This document shows positions 1 to 10,429 of a stretch of 64,000 bases of DNA, piece by piece. The notes below the pieces were generated by a model. It was not told where the DNA came from, made no database searches, and saw only the letters and a program-made list of their open reading frames with translations. How positions within the stretch are numbered: position 1 is the first letter of the stretch; every line of letters starts with the position of its first letter. The DNA is from Polytrichum commune (Eukaryota > Streptophyta > Polytrichopsida > Polytrichales > Polytrichaceae): NCBI GenBank assembly GCA_950295325.1, contig OX485803.1, positions 21,950,001 through 22,014,000 on the forward strand, written 5' to 3'. The translations under genes were made by a program, and so were the position numbers.

Positions 1-2417
1 CAAGGGAGCTTGTCCAACAGAAAGTCCACATTAATTTCAAATTATTAATGTGTAAAAATAGATAGACATGCTCAAATCAAAACATTAGTACGTATTATGG
101 AAGGTCTCAATGTGCACTACATCACTCCGCTCTAAATTTTGCAAGATTGTTCATTGATAACAATGTACAAGGATAATACAACTGAATTTTTTGTTTCAAA
201 TTATTTTACAATTGTTGGCTCCCAAGAAACATATTCATGCCAAGATTTAAGTAAGTGCACTGGAACGCATGGTGTTATGAGATAACACTAATAATGAACT
301 TGTTGATCATTAGTACAATGTAGCATACGCCTCAAAATAAGGTAAGTGACACTTTTATGCACGTGACACTACATACAATAAATGGTTTAGTACAGTTCGT
401 TATTCTCAAGAAAGAAAATGATTGTCTATTCTTGGTGAATACCCCTTAGAGCTTATTATGAGCTGAAGAGGATGTAACATCCAAAAATGGCCAACCCTCT
501 AATGTCATGATGTACACCTAGTTTCTCTAACTTGTGTTGCATCGTGAATGAAATTCTGGTGACTGCCTTGAAGTTTTTTAACAAACATCAGAGCAATATA
601 ACTCTATTAGCACTGAGGTTCTTGACGAAGTAGAAACACTTCGAGTTTGAAAGTTTAAAAGTGTACTGAGGTTCTCGACAAAGTAGAAACACTTGGAGTT
701 CTTGCAGTTCCAACATTTTGAAAAACTGAAGTAAAATTTGAAAGTTAAGGTAGATGGGTTATAAGTGGTTCGTTTTCTTAATCGGACCCCTATACCTTAT
801 TGGTATTGGGTTTGGTTCAGAAGATCAAAAAGCAAACATCATAATGATAAGTGTTTAAAAGTGACTGAACTACGTTTTCAAATTATAATAATTATTGTAC
901 ACTCAATAGTGAACACAATTGGGAGGACCTACTTCATGTATCCAGTTAAGAAGTCAACAAACATGCACTTCCGATATCCATAACTAAATCGAGGGAGGTC
1001 CAGTTTAAGATGCAGTTTTTGCATATGCTTTATCATAGATTTGCTAATGCAGTACGAGTTTTGTTTTAGAGTTCTAATCAGGAGGACCTGGGATACATGA
1101 AGACCACCAAATAACACTCACATACCTTAAGTAAACTTGAAGTCACAACCAACCAAAAGGTTGGCTATTTATGGCCCACTCCTTGTCTAGCATCTATGCT
1201 CACAAAGAGGAATGACTAGCTGCAGGGTTTTGGAGATTTTTGAGCTCAACCAGCTAAAATCCGCCCCTTCACAACTTCTACAGGTTTCTTCAGGATTTGA
1301 CCGGTTGCAAACAGGATTTGACTTGTTGCCATTAATTTGGACCGGCCAATATCCTTTTTCTTTTTCTTTTTCAAGTGCTAGCTAATTTCCTCTTCATTGT
1401 AATGACAACCGGCCAAAAACTTGGGCATTCATAAGTAAGCTGGTTTTCCAATGTAGCAAAATTATATACAAACAACATACACCATTCAACAACAACGTCC
1501 AAAGAACATATCAACATACAACAATAACATGTAATGATATCAACATCCAACAATGATGATCAACAATTCATTACATACAAGAAACAACAACAATGTTCAA
1601 CAATTTATTCATAGCTGGAGTTGAACCTAAAATAACCCATCAACCGGTTGATGGCTATGGATTTACTCTTCTATCATACCTAGGTCTTAAAACCTCATAT
1701 TAGATTTGAGGCCACAACATGATAAAAGAGTAACCCAACATACCATACTATATACAAAAATGAAAGTCATCAACTATTGGAGTGAAAATCAACAGTATCG
1801 TCTTCACCTTCAAGAGGAAAACGCCCTGAAAGGTATCTCTGTGGATGTGAAAACAACCCATCTAAACTTTGTAGAGTTCCTCCATAAAGCTATGGCTTTC
1901 ATTAGTACGTTATCAAGATCACCACGAAGATCTTCCATAGACACACTCATAATACATTCTAAACACTAGCCGTCAACAATGAAATGCAATAATGAGGCAA
2001 AAGCTTTGTGTGTCCGCCATTCACCAAATTGCTACAAGCCTATAACGAACACATAACCTAAACCCTAGAACTAGGTGATATCCGGCCCTAGATGAATCAA
2101 ACTGGATGAAATTTGCCTATTTCATAATTCATCTGGGTAAAAATCCTCCTCCTCAAAATGGTTGCCGGTTGAAATCTGTTTTTTTATTTTAAAAAACACC
2201 GGTTTCACATCCTCCACTTTCCCAATACAACCGGATTTTTCACAAAACCAACTAGCCACCATTACACTTAGTCCATTGACCAACTGAAAGACCTGGTTGT
2301 AAATAAAATTTGGCTTCCTTGGATTCCTCTTCCTCGTGCCACTACATTCATGCCCCTGACATCGCCCTAAATTAAGGCCATGTACACTTTGACACAAGCT
2401 CGCAAGAGGTTGCGGTC
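1..2417. other. Gene-poor AT-rich flank
   Basis: No ORF here resembles a known protein and none has a convincing gene structure. Two things can be seen. A ~37-bp segment beginning ACTGAGGTTCT is present twice in direct orientation at about 612-648 and 665-701 with a few mismatches. The stretch at about 235-400 is a diverged copy of 50936-51100, so it is a dispersed repeat, probably old transposon DNA. I see no RNA gene or promoter I could defend. Confidence 0.5.
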
Positions 2418-2441
2418 CAGTGATGGGGGAGATTTTTGGGC

Positions 2442-2851
2442 CACGGGTAGATCACTCCATTGTCAAGTTGAATACCACGTGCGACCAAAAAAAATCTTCT
2501 TTTGGTAAGTTGCACCACCAAAATGGGTCAAAATTTTATCAAATTTTTTTCATGAGTAGATATACACAGTACCTATGACATAGTCAAAAGTGGTAACTAA
2601 ATTTGATGATTTGTTTTTTTCATAAAACATACCATTTCTAACTAGAATGACACAGAATTGAACTAAAACAATTACTAAAAAAAACAAAGATGACTAAAAA
2701 TTTCAAAAAAGTATACAAAAGATACTATCAATGGTTATGTATATGTAGAAAAAATATCATAAATTTTAAAATTATATATGGCATGTAATATAGGGGTAGC
2801 AAACTTTGTCCGCACGTGGTGTCAACTTGACAATGAAGTGACCTCCCCGTG
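2442..2851. mobile_element. 410-bp hAT-type MITE
   Basis: The ends are inverted repeats of ~45 bp starting CACGGG(T/G)AG(A/G)TCACT. The element is flanked by a perfect 8-bp duplication TTTTGGGC at 2434-2441 and 2852-2859. Removing it with one duplication joins the fold-back arm exactly as predicted from the intact right arm at 19902-20126. There is no coding capacity. An 8-bp TSD with a CA(C/G)GG tip is typical of hAT non-autonomous elements. Confidence 0.85.
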
Positions 2852-3167
2852 TTTTGGGCACAATTGGTTGAGATCCTAGTGTTTGCAAGTCCAACCGGTT
2901 AGATGTTCACATCCTCCGGTTTTTCCTTTATTATGTTGGGGTATATTCTACACATTCCTCTAAGGGGCGGTTTATACTATGGACCATGAAGTCGTCCCAC
3001 GTAAGAGGCCTATTTTGCGTGGGACGACTTCCATGGTCCGAGTTACTAAAATATTAGTTTTCATGGTTCATGGGCCCTTCACTAGGTGTCAACCGAATGT
3101 GGACCATGAAGAATGACCATGAACCAAAAAGTGGAGATGATGATTTTTTTAATACATGCCCAAAAAG

Positions 3168-3442
3168 CAGGGTTGTCTATCGCGACGTCATGACGGTGTC
3201 GTGCCGTCATGTCGTGTCGTGTCGTGACGGACCCCTCCGTCACGACACAATAGGGTCCACGTGGGGTCAACATAGGGTGAATGGACTAGGGTGGGTAAAA
3301 TACTTACCTTCTTGCCAAGGTGGCGTCCTATGTGGCAGAAAACGCCGACGTGGATGTGCATATTTCCCTTGCCAAGTAAACCATTTTGCCATTGTGTTTA
3401 TCATTCTGTTAAAATCAAAGTAGAAAAATATGACTAAGGAGG
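3168..3442. repeat. Left terminal and subterminal region of giant hAT
   Basis: This ~275-bp end carries repeats of the motif TCGTGACGG and its complement; 3223-3248 is a perfect 11-bp inverted repeat around CCCC (GTCGTGACGGA / TCCGTCACGAC). Such subterminal motifs are normally transposase binding sites in hAT elements. The same region recurs, inverted, as the right ~280 bp of the small element at 21141-21964, marking it as a cis-required end. Confidence 0.8.
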
Positions 3443-3540
3443 GTGTGGGGCGGACGGGGGCGGACGGGGGAGGGGGGTTGGGAACGGGGGGGAACGCTGG
3501 AGCGGACGGGGGAACGCGGAGGGGAGCGGGGGGGAGGGGA
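3443..3540 (+). repeat. GC-rich tandem array 1
   Basis: Degenerate tandem copies of a GCGGACGGGGGAAC-like unit, G-rich on the + strand. This shortest array abuts the subterminal region at the left end and has no gene promoter next to it. ORFs through it (Gly/Arg-rich or Pro/Arg-rich) are artefacts of the repeat. Confidence 0.85.
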
Positions 3541-3700
3541 ACAACGTGCAATTGCGGCCATATATTTTCTGGCAGTAGAAATAATATTGCATATTCATGT
3601 AGAAGACTTCATTACCTATTCATGGATACCAAGAACTCATTTTTTCAACTTCATATGAATTTTTGAGAGCCAAAAAACCGAGACTATGTCCAAACTTTCA
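3541..3700 (+). repeat. Internal ~130-bp module, copy A
   Basis: Begins ACAACGTGCAATTGCGGCCA and continues through a conserved AT-rich stretch containing TTGCATATTCATGTAGAAGA to the poly-A tract near 3700. Copies B (6934-7095) and C (10278-10405) are in the same orientation and very similar. It is non-coding; its role is unknown. Confidence 0.85.
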
Positions 3701-4437
3701 AAAAAAAATGTTTCTGAATTATATAAATATAAATATAAGCAATTGTGAAGAGTCCTTGTGAGAGAATACCATTCATAAAATTGCACACCCAATCAAAACT
3801 TTATTCAATATCAAGTTTACAAATCACGAGTGAATATGAATCAATGTAACTGGATGTGTAGTTTTTATCATCCATATTATGGTTGTATTTCATCCGTTAA
3901 CGTTTATAGAGTCAGATTTACAAAGAAGGAAGTATCATTTTGTTAACATTTAACACGTTTAACATTTATAGTGTGCAATATGTGGGGAGTAGAAGAAAGT
4001 TAACATTTAGAGATGTTGAGGATCACGTGTACAACCGATATAACTATTACAATATTGTGCTCAACTTTAGTTAACTAGATATAACTATAGTTGACTACAT
4101 TTTGTGGCATACCAAAATTAGAATAAATATAGGTAACTGCATTTTGGCAAGACATATCACAAACAACTATAGGTAACTTGAACTTAGCACATGGATGTGA
4201 TAACAACGATGTGAAAGAACGATGTGGCCTCACGAGAGGCGAGAACCTTGGTTAGCCTCCCATAGACTTCTTCTCGATTATGGAGCAAAAGCCTCATGGA
4301 GTATGAACATTGCACTAAGATCCATAAACCTCATACAATATACAAGTTTTGTATGAAAAAATGATGGCTTTATTTACATCTCCAACGGTTACAAAATTGG
4401 TATGATTCAAAATTGCTGCAAAAAAAATAAAAAAAAT
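3701..4437. other. AT-rich spacer in giant hAT
   Basis: No ORF of interest, no clear repeats beyond short imperfect duplications of TAACTATA-type sequence around 4030-4180. It lies 3' of the kinase-fusion gene and probably holds its terminator and polyadenylation site. Confidence 0.5.
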
Positions 4438-6354
4438 CTATTTTACAGTGTCACGGAAGCACATTGTCGGGTTAACCATGTTGTATGGAGGGGACTTCAA
4501 AATGTTCACTACGTGTGTGATGGTTGACCTTTCCGCTGGATTGGTCTTCGTCAATGAATCCAATGCTAACGCAAACCGCATATTCAAGCCATTTGGATCA
4601 CTGTTTAGCTGAAACAAGGGGGAAATCGCATCCCTGGCATAAATCTTCTTTGCCAAAGCACCCACTGAGAAGGACTCCGAGAGAAACGTGTGTCTATGTT
4701 TCCGAGCCATCCTCACCGGAGAGGTGGATGTTCCACGCTGCCCTCGTACATGGAATAATTCTGGACCAGCACAGTTGTATTTTGCTTTGTGCTTGTTCAT
4801 CTCATCCACTGAATCTCTTCCATAGTTGGAGGGTGCGTCTTCACCTCCCCAGGATGTCATGCCCCAATCACACACACCAATGTAAACCGTGTTATCACGG
4901 TCTTGTGGGAAATGCAGCATGATATTGTTGGGATTAAGGTCATTGTGCAACACGTCATGCTTGTGCACTACATCCACAATGCACATTAGAGCCCATGCCA
5001 AATAAGCTCAATGCCTTCGATATACAATCAACCGTTTCCGTACTTCAAAGTCTGCCCCAGGCATTTGAAGGATTGTGCGCTCGTGGGTTTCCGGAACGCT
5101 GAAGTCATAGACCCTCATGTTCTTCAAGGAGCCTCCATTCCACCACATCGAATAGGATTCGTATGTTTTCATATTGAGGTATTGTAGCTTGATTACCCCA
5201 GGATGATCTACTGGACACGCCAATGCTTCAACTGAACGTTCCTTTCGATTCTTCAAACTATTCGTGGCCTTCATGGTCTTCCCAGCCCACTCTATCCAGC
5301 TAGGGATGAATGATGCTCCATGAATTGCGACTCTCCGCACCACTCCGAAGGTCCCTTGGAAGATTTCCTTATCCAAGGCTTTGATCTCCGCATTCCTAGG
5401 CAACCATATGACACCCTACCAGCCCTGAGTGGCAATGTTGTCTGCCATCTGCCTGTCAATAAAAATGGGAAGGTTGCGGGCGGATGTTCCTTTTGCTGCT
5501 ATTACGCCTCTTTTCCAATTCTCTAGCTTCATGTACAGCTTGGACTTCCTGCCACTACTATTTCCCTCGCCAGGATGCAGAGCATCATATGCCATTGTTG
5601 GATTGTAGATTGCTTCCCTGGCTTGTTGTTCAATCCAGGTGTCCCAATCGTTCATGCCCCTAGCTTCTTCAAACTCCGGTCCAGCCGTGGCTTCCGTGAG
5701 AATAAGCATCAATTCGTTCCTCACCAACTCTAAACCCTTTGTACCATCATTGAGGTATTTTTTTTCCAAATAAACCATGCTGTTATTTCTAAACCACTCC
5801 AACAGCACGACCCTACAATGGTTTCGAGCCTCATCGATCCGCGGGTCGCGTTTGCCTCTATTTTTCATTTTCCTCAATTGCGAACCTGATACCGCGGACC
5901 CCTCCTCCGTTCCTTCCGAAACTGCTGGGCGTTTCTGTCCCCGTCTTTCACCATGCTCCGAACCCTGAGGTACATCACGTGCAGGGCTCTCCGGTCTTGA
6001 TGTCTGCTGTGTCGGAGATCGTGGTGGCACGGACTCACCACGAGTGGCTGCATTTATATCTGTGGAACTGCCTGAGCTTGGTCCCCTTCCTGTTCTCCCT
6101 CTAAGGCCACTGTTTCCCCGACTCCCACGTGTTCCACGGCTTCCACGTGTTTGGTTGCCTCCTGAATGACCAACAACAAAGAACTCTTCGCCAAACCGAA
6201 AAGGATCTGGACGTGGGGGACGGGCTACAGTACTTCCACTTCCGGCATTGCTTCCCGTACCCTCTCCAGTATACGCAGATGGAGTGCGTTGGAGCCAAGC
6301 ACGGTGCACCCTCGTATCCTCGTCTTGGTAAGGAGCAATGTCCTCCCCCTCCAT
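4438..6354 (-). pseudogene. Gly/Arg-rich protein fused to a protein-kinase-like domain (cargo gene, two in-frame stops)
   Basis: One frame of 639 codons runs from ATG 6354 to TAA 4438, broken only by TAG at 5416-5418 (codon 313) and TGA at 5008-5010 (codon 449). Residues ~70-130 are Gly/Arg/Ser-rich (RG repeats). Residues ~195-312 form an unrecognised domain, basic at its start (KMKNRGKRDPRIDEA). From ~codon 325 a kinase fold is visible: Gly loop GTFGVV (334-339), candidate Lys in AGKTMK, catalytic loop HNDLNPNN (470-477), metal-binding DWG (496-498) in place of DFG, and a GPELF motif like APE. The key Asp and Asn residues are present, so the ancestor may have been active. Both stops are one transition from CAG and CGA. 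An alternative is two separate genes, but the frame continuity over the TAG favours a fusion. Expression would start near the TATA box at 6580. The substrate cannot be inferred. Confidence 0.8.
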
Positions 6355-6579
6355 CGTGAAAAAAACCGCGTGAATGAGTGAATGTAGAAATGAGTGAGTG
6401 AATGTAGAAATCAACAAGTGAATCTGGAAAAAAAATTGCGAGGGTTCCCCCACAATTTGCCCTGCCCTCCCAAACCCCCTGAGACCCGCGCGGTGCCGCT
6501 GTCCTTGGGACGGCAACAAGGTCTCGGGTCCCTTTGTGGTGGGAGGAGAGGAAAGTGAGGGGAACTAAAGCCCCACGGC

Positions 6580-6587
6580 TTTATATA
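6580..6587 (-). promoter_or_regulatory. TATA box of kinase-fusion gene
   Basis: On the minus strand the sequence reads CTATATAAAG, ~225 bp upstream of the ATG at 6354 and ~50 bp downstream of GC-rich array 2. The array-then-TATA order matches that of the RING-like gene and the transposase. Confidence 0.6.
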
Positions 6588-6639
6588 GGCAAAGCGGTGC
6601 ACAATCATTATGGGATCCCGGTCGGATTTGACATGGGGC

Positions 6640-6932
6640 ACGAAAAGGACGTATGGGGAGCGTGGGAACGCGGAGGCGGACGGAGGGAACGAGTGGGCGG
6701 ACGTAGGGGAACTCGGGCGGACGGGAGGGAACGAGGGGCGGACGGGAGGGGAACGCGGGGCGGACGGGAGGGGAACGCGGGGCGGACTGGAGGGGAACGT
6801 GTGGCGGACGGGAGGGGAACGCGGGGCGGACTGGAGGGAACGGGAGGGAACGTGAACGCACGGAGGGGAACGTGGAGCGGACGGGTGGGGAACGTGAGGC
6901 GGACGGGAGGGAACGGGTTGAAGGGGGGCAGG
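6640..6932 (+). repeat. GC-rich tandem array 2
   Basis: Roughly 16-20-bp degenerate units such as GGCGGACGGGAGGGGAACGC, G-rich on + and therefore C-rich on the coding strand of the adjacent minus-strand kinase gene. It lies directly upstream of that gene's TATA box. Confidence 0.9.
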
Positions 6933-6933
6933 G

Positions 6934-7095
6934 GAACAACGTGGAATTGCGGCCATGTATTTTTTGGCAATAGAAATATTATTGCATATTCATGTAGAGG
7001 ACTTCATTACCTATCCATGGATACCAAGAACTCATTTTTTGGACTTCATATGAATTTTTGAGAGCCAAAAAACGGACACTATGTCTAAACTTTTA
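6934..7095 (+). repeat. Internal ~130-bp module, copy B
   Basis: Nearly identical to copy A from ACAACGTGGAATTGCGGCCA to the poly-A tract at ~7095. It directly follows array 2, as copy A follows array 1. Confidence 0.85.
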
Positions 7096-7106
7096 AAAAA
7101 AAGTGT

Positions 7107-7698
7107 AAATGACCGAGTTCACACTATGGCCGTCCAAGTCGAGAGGCCGTGCGATTGAGTGGCCCAACTTTGTTGAGAGTCCAAAGAAATGAACTGAAAA
7201 TAGCCAATAAAATATAGTAAGGATAGCCTTAGTTGGGCATAGTGTGAAGCCTCCAAAGGCCAAGCGCAAAGTCCAAACCTTTGGCCATGAACTCCCACGG
7301 CCTCTCGGCTTGGATGGCCAAAGTGTGAAGCCTCCAAAGGCCAAGCCCAAAGTCCAAACTCAAAGGAGCATGCCACTTTATTCCTTGCTCAAAATAACCC
7401 CTCCAATCTAACGGCCAAGATCTTGTCAATGATTGATTATTTTAATGAAAAAAAAGTTCGGCCTCTCGACGGAAGTTTGGGTTGAGCATTTTGCTATACC
7501 CAAACTTTGCTCGAGAGGCCGAACTCTTGGCGCCATAACTTCCTAAAAGTGTTGCCACCTAGGCTCTTTTGGAGGCGACGTCCTTTGGACTTCGGCCTCT
7601 AGTGTGAAGGCCGAGAGGACGGACTTTGGGCATTTCAACATTTTCATTGGTCCAAATGTTGAACCTCTCAAAGTTTGGCCATATTGTGAACCGGCCCT
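7107..7698. mobile_element. Probable PIF/Harbinger-like MITE inside giant hAT
   Basis: The left part contains GAGTTCACACTATGGCC and the right part GGCCATATTGTGAACCGG, imperfect inverted repeats related to the GGGGCGGTTTACACTATGG ends of the 2964-19687 element. Possible TAA/TTA target bases lie at the edges. The interior has several repeats of CTTTGGCC and GTGTGAAG type. The exact ends are uncertain. Confidence 0.5.
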
Positions 7699-8756
7699 TA
7701 GATTTGCAATACATGTCTTATTCTTTTTTTGGCACAAATTGAAAATTCAAATTCAAAATATAACCAACCCAGCCGAAACAGCGCAGCCTAAGTGGAAATC
7801 TATAAATAATGCTCATTTGAGGCCTATCCTTCCAAGTAGGGACTAAGTTGCTACGGGTCACAATAAGACCTTTGACCCCCCAAATCAAATCAAATTTGTT
7901 AAGAATGTCATGGTAGGCCACGTCCGACCCTTTTTCCAAGTCCCTAAGCATATGTTTCCATTCAATCCTCCCATAATCTGATTTGTAATACATGTCATAA
8001 AAGCTAATGCAATTATTGTTTTGAAGTCTACCATCAAATGATATGTAAGATCGTATGTTCACATGTGGTTGGTTCTTTTTATGTACCAGTTTAAGCCAAT
8101 ACTAAAATAAAATAAACCTTATTCTATAAAATCTAGTGACACTACCATACAAGTTAGTAGAGATGTTGTATATTTTTTTAAATTATTCTATATATTTACA
8201 TAACTACAACTTATAATTCTGTGAAGAATATGTATACATAATACAACAAAGTTCAAATCAATACCTCTTTTGTGCACTCACATATACTCATACGGATTTA
8301 GTATAGTGCACCCCCCCAATTGATCACTAATGTGGGCCACATTAAATTTAAGCCCACACCAATTCCCTAGTTTAATATCAATGTGGACCAGATTAATTTG
8401 CTTTTCTATAATGTTCTAATTTGTGTAAGGTGTTGGTAAGATATCTTTATGAAGCCTATGGGAACTCGGGGGATGCACTCTACATTATGTTTGAGAATCA
8501 CGTGCGTTCATGACCCCTTCTAAAAACCCCAATGTATACCATAAGTTATATGTCTAAGTAGAGATTGTGCCAACTTGAAGTAGTCCTCGCGATTTGCGAA
8601 CGTTTATCTTTCGCTGTAGGCATCGTAAAAAAAAGCGGGTGGATTCGTTGGAAAGCTGGGAACCTAAACCCTCAAACCATGTATGGAAACACTTCTACAT
8701 GAGTGTGAGAACAAAACAATGGCACATATGTGGTAGCAATTTGGAATGACGTAGAC
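7699..8756. other. Spacer with relic hAT-MITE ends
   Basis: No gene recognised. The piece at about 8255-8313 matches the inverted left end of the 24570-25284 element (ending TAGTGCACCCCCC), and 8466-8520 matches its inverted right end (starting CTCGGGGGATGCAC, then GAATCACGTGCGTTCA). The two ends point away from the 150-bp spacer between them, so they are two truncated copies rather than one element. Confidence 0.5.
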
Positions 8757-9098
8757 GTAGGGTTTAGGGTTTAGGGGTTTAGGGTTTAGGGTTGTGAGAC
8801 CATATGAACCACAAAGGTTGAAACACAAATATGTACTTTGTTGAATTAAAATGACATTCGAATGCGTATGGGTTGTGAAACCATACGAACCACTAAGGTT
8901 GAAGCACAAATATGTGATTTGTTGAATGAAAATGACATTCGGATGCCTGAAATGCGTTGTGAAACCATATGAACCACAAAGGTTGAAACACAAATATGTA
9001 CTTTGTTGAATTAAAATGACATTCGAATGCGTGTAGGTTGTGAAACCATACGAACCACTAAGGTTGAAGCACAAATATGTGATTTGTTGAATGAAAGG
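8757..9098. repeat. Telomere-like repeats and four-unit tandem repeat
   Basis: 8757-8793 is a short run of (T)TTAGGG telomere-type repeats with one extra G. It is followed by four ~62-85-bp units (starts near 8792, 8871, 8956, 9037), each beginning TTGTGA(A/G)ACCATA. Units 1 and 3 resemble each other more than 2 and 4 do, so a ~165-bp dimer was duplicated. The ORF through it is just the repeat translated. Confidence 0.8.
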
Positions 9099-9363
9099 AC
9101 AACCCATCAAATATAGAAGCTTCAAAGAGGTATCAAAGCGGTTTCCAATGCGGGTGTCGGGGGGACTTTTTCAAAAAATACAACTAATTTTTTGACTTCA
9201 ACAATTTTTTTTTTATTCCTATTGTGTTGTCTTTATCTTACCAACGAGAATTGGATCCTCTACATCTTGGATTACATCAAATATTGTAAATTTCATAAAG
9301 TCCTTTGGGCTCAGTATATAAGTAAAGCATTTAGACTCATACATATAACGAGGGTAAAGTATC

Positions 9364-9918
9364 ATGGATAGGATGGGAGAGAAGAGAGACATGTTTGAAG
9401 GTCTAGGATGTAATGAGGAGATAGCAAATTTAGGTGAACCCGATATTCCATTCAATCCATCACCCGAGCGTGAGAGAGATGAGAGAAGTGCTAGAGATTG
9501 ATTTCGTGATGACTATGTCATGACCCCCTTCTCACAATTTACACAAGCATGGAAGTTGAGGGCGGAAGAGGACCAACGACGATATGCGGCGAAATTCGAG
9601 ATCAATGCAGTGAAGAAGGACCTAACAAAAAGCGTGGGTGGAGATCCAAATGATGTGTTTGATTTGAGCGTGGATATTTGGATGAAGCCCGGGAATGTGG
9701 ATGACAATTCAATCGACATTGAAGATGTCAAGGTAGCGGGAGAATCTTCAAGGACTTTGCCTTTTCGTAAGAAGAGGAGAGGATTATCGCCTCATCGGCT
9801 ACCATTGAAGGAACGGATGAAAGACCGAACGATTAGCTATGTTGATTTACTTCGACCGAATCCTCTCCCAAAAATGGACCCTCGACGGAAGCCACAAGCA
9901 TCTACGAGGTTGCCATGA
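9364..9918 (+). pseudogene. Unknown small cargo ORF with one in-frame TGA
   Basis: From ATG 9364 (preceded in frame by TAA at 9355) an open frame runs to TGA at 9916-9918, interrupted only by TGA at 9499-9501 (codon 46), one transition from CGA. The product would be 184 residues, hydrophilic: an acidic N-terminal half (DIPFNPSPERERDERSARD), a Trp/Arg-rich middle (QAWKLRAEEDQRRYAAKFE) and a basic segment (FRKKRRGLSPHRLPLKERMK) that could be a nuclear localisation signal. A TATATAA lies at 9315-9321, 43 bp upstream. I do not recognise the family; it may be the 3' part of a larger element protein. Confidence 0.5.
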
Positions 9919-10277
9919 CGGAAGTCAAGTTGACGGAATGAAGTGGAATATTAAATCGTGCATGGTTTGTTCATGTATGTGATTTATAAAGGGCATTTGT
10001 ACCGTCGTCGCAATAATAAAGTTATTACTTGTACAATATGTTGTACCACTTCTATGATATATATTTTTTATAAAATTTCAACCAACCGCTTATTATTGCA
10101 TACTTCTATGGGGTGATAATTTGTTGGTCATCATACTACATTGGTCACTTTGTTGCTTGAGGGATCCTTCATTAGTTTTGTGTGAATAAGTACACCGGTT
10201 ATGATATTTAGTGTCACATATATTATTTGCGAAGGGCCTAAGTTAGATGGGGTGCGGATGGGGGGACGCGGGAATGT
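9919..10277. other. Spacer downstream of small ORF
   Basis: AT-rich and without a gene. 10190-10240 resembles 50607-50660 (GGTATTTAGTGTCA... and AAGGGCCTAA), a dispersed repeat. 10249-10275 is a short G-rich remnant of the array type just before module copy C. Confidence 0.45.
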
Positions 10278-10405
10278 GCAGTAGAAATATTATTGCATAT
10301 TCATGTAGAGGACTTCATTACCTATCCATGGATACCAAGAACTCATTTTTTGGACTTCATATGAATTTTTGAGAGCCAAAAAACCGAGACTATTTCCAAA
10401 CTTCC
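10278..10405 (+). repeat. Internal ~130-bp module, copy C
   Basis: Same orientation and nearly the same sequence as copies A and B, from GCAGTAGAAATATTATTGCA to the A-rich tract near 10405, but lacking the ATTGCGGCCAT start. Here it precedes array 3 rather than following an array of normal size. Confidence 0.85.
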
Positions 10406-10429
10406 AAAAAAAGTTAAAAAGTGCAGATT

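Noticed and set aside
4438-5403. Two separate small kinase genes
   Set aside because: Both pieces are in the same frame with one TGA between them and form one continuous kinase fold, so they are one broken gene.
8664-9125. 153-aa ORF on the minus strand with repeated LCFNLSGSYGFTT units
   Set aside because: It is a direct product of the four-unit tandem repeat and shows no sign of selection on the frame.
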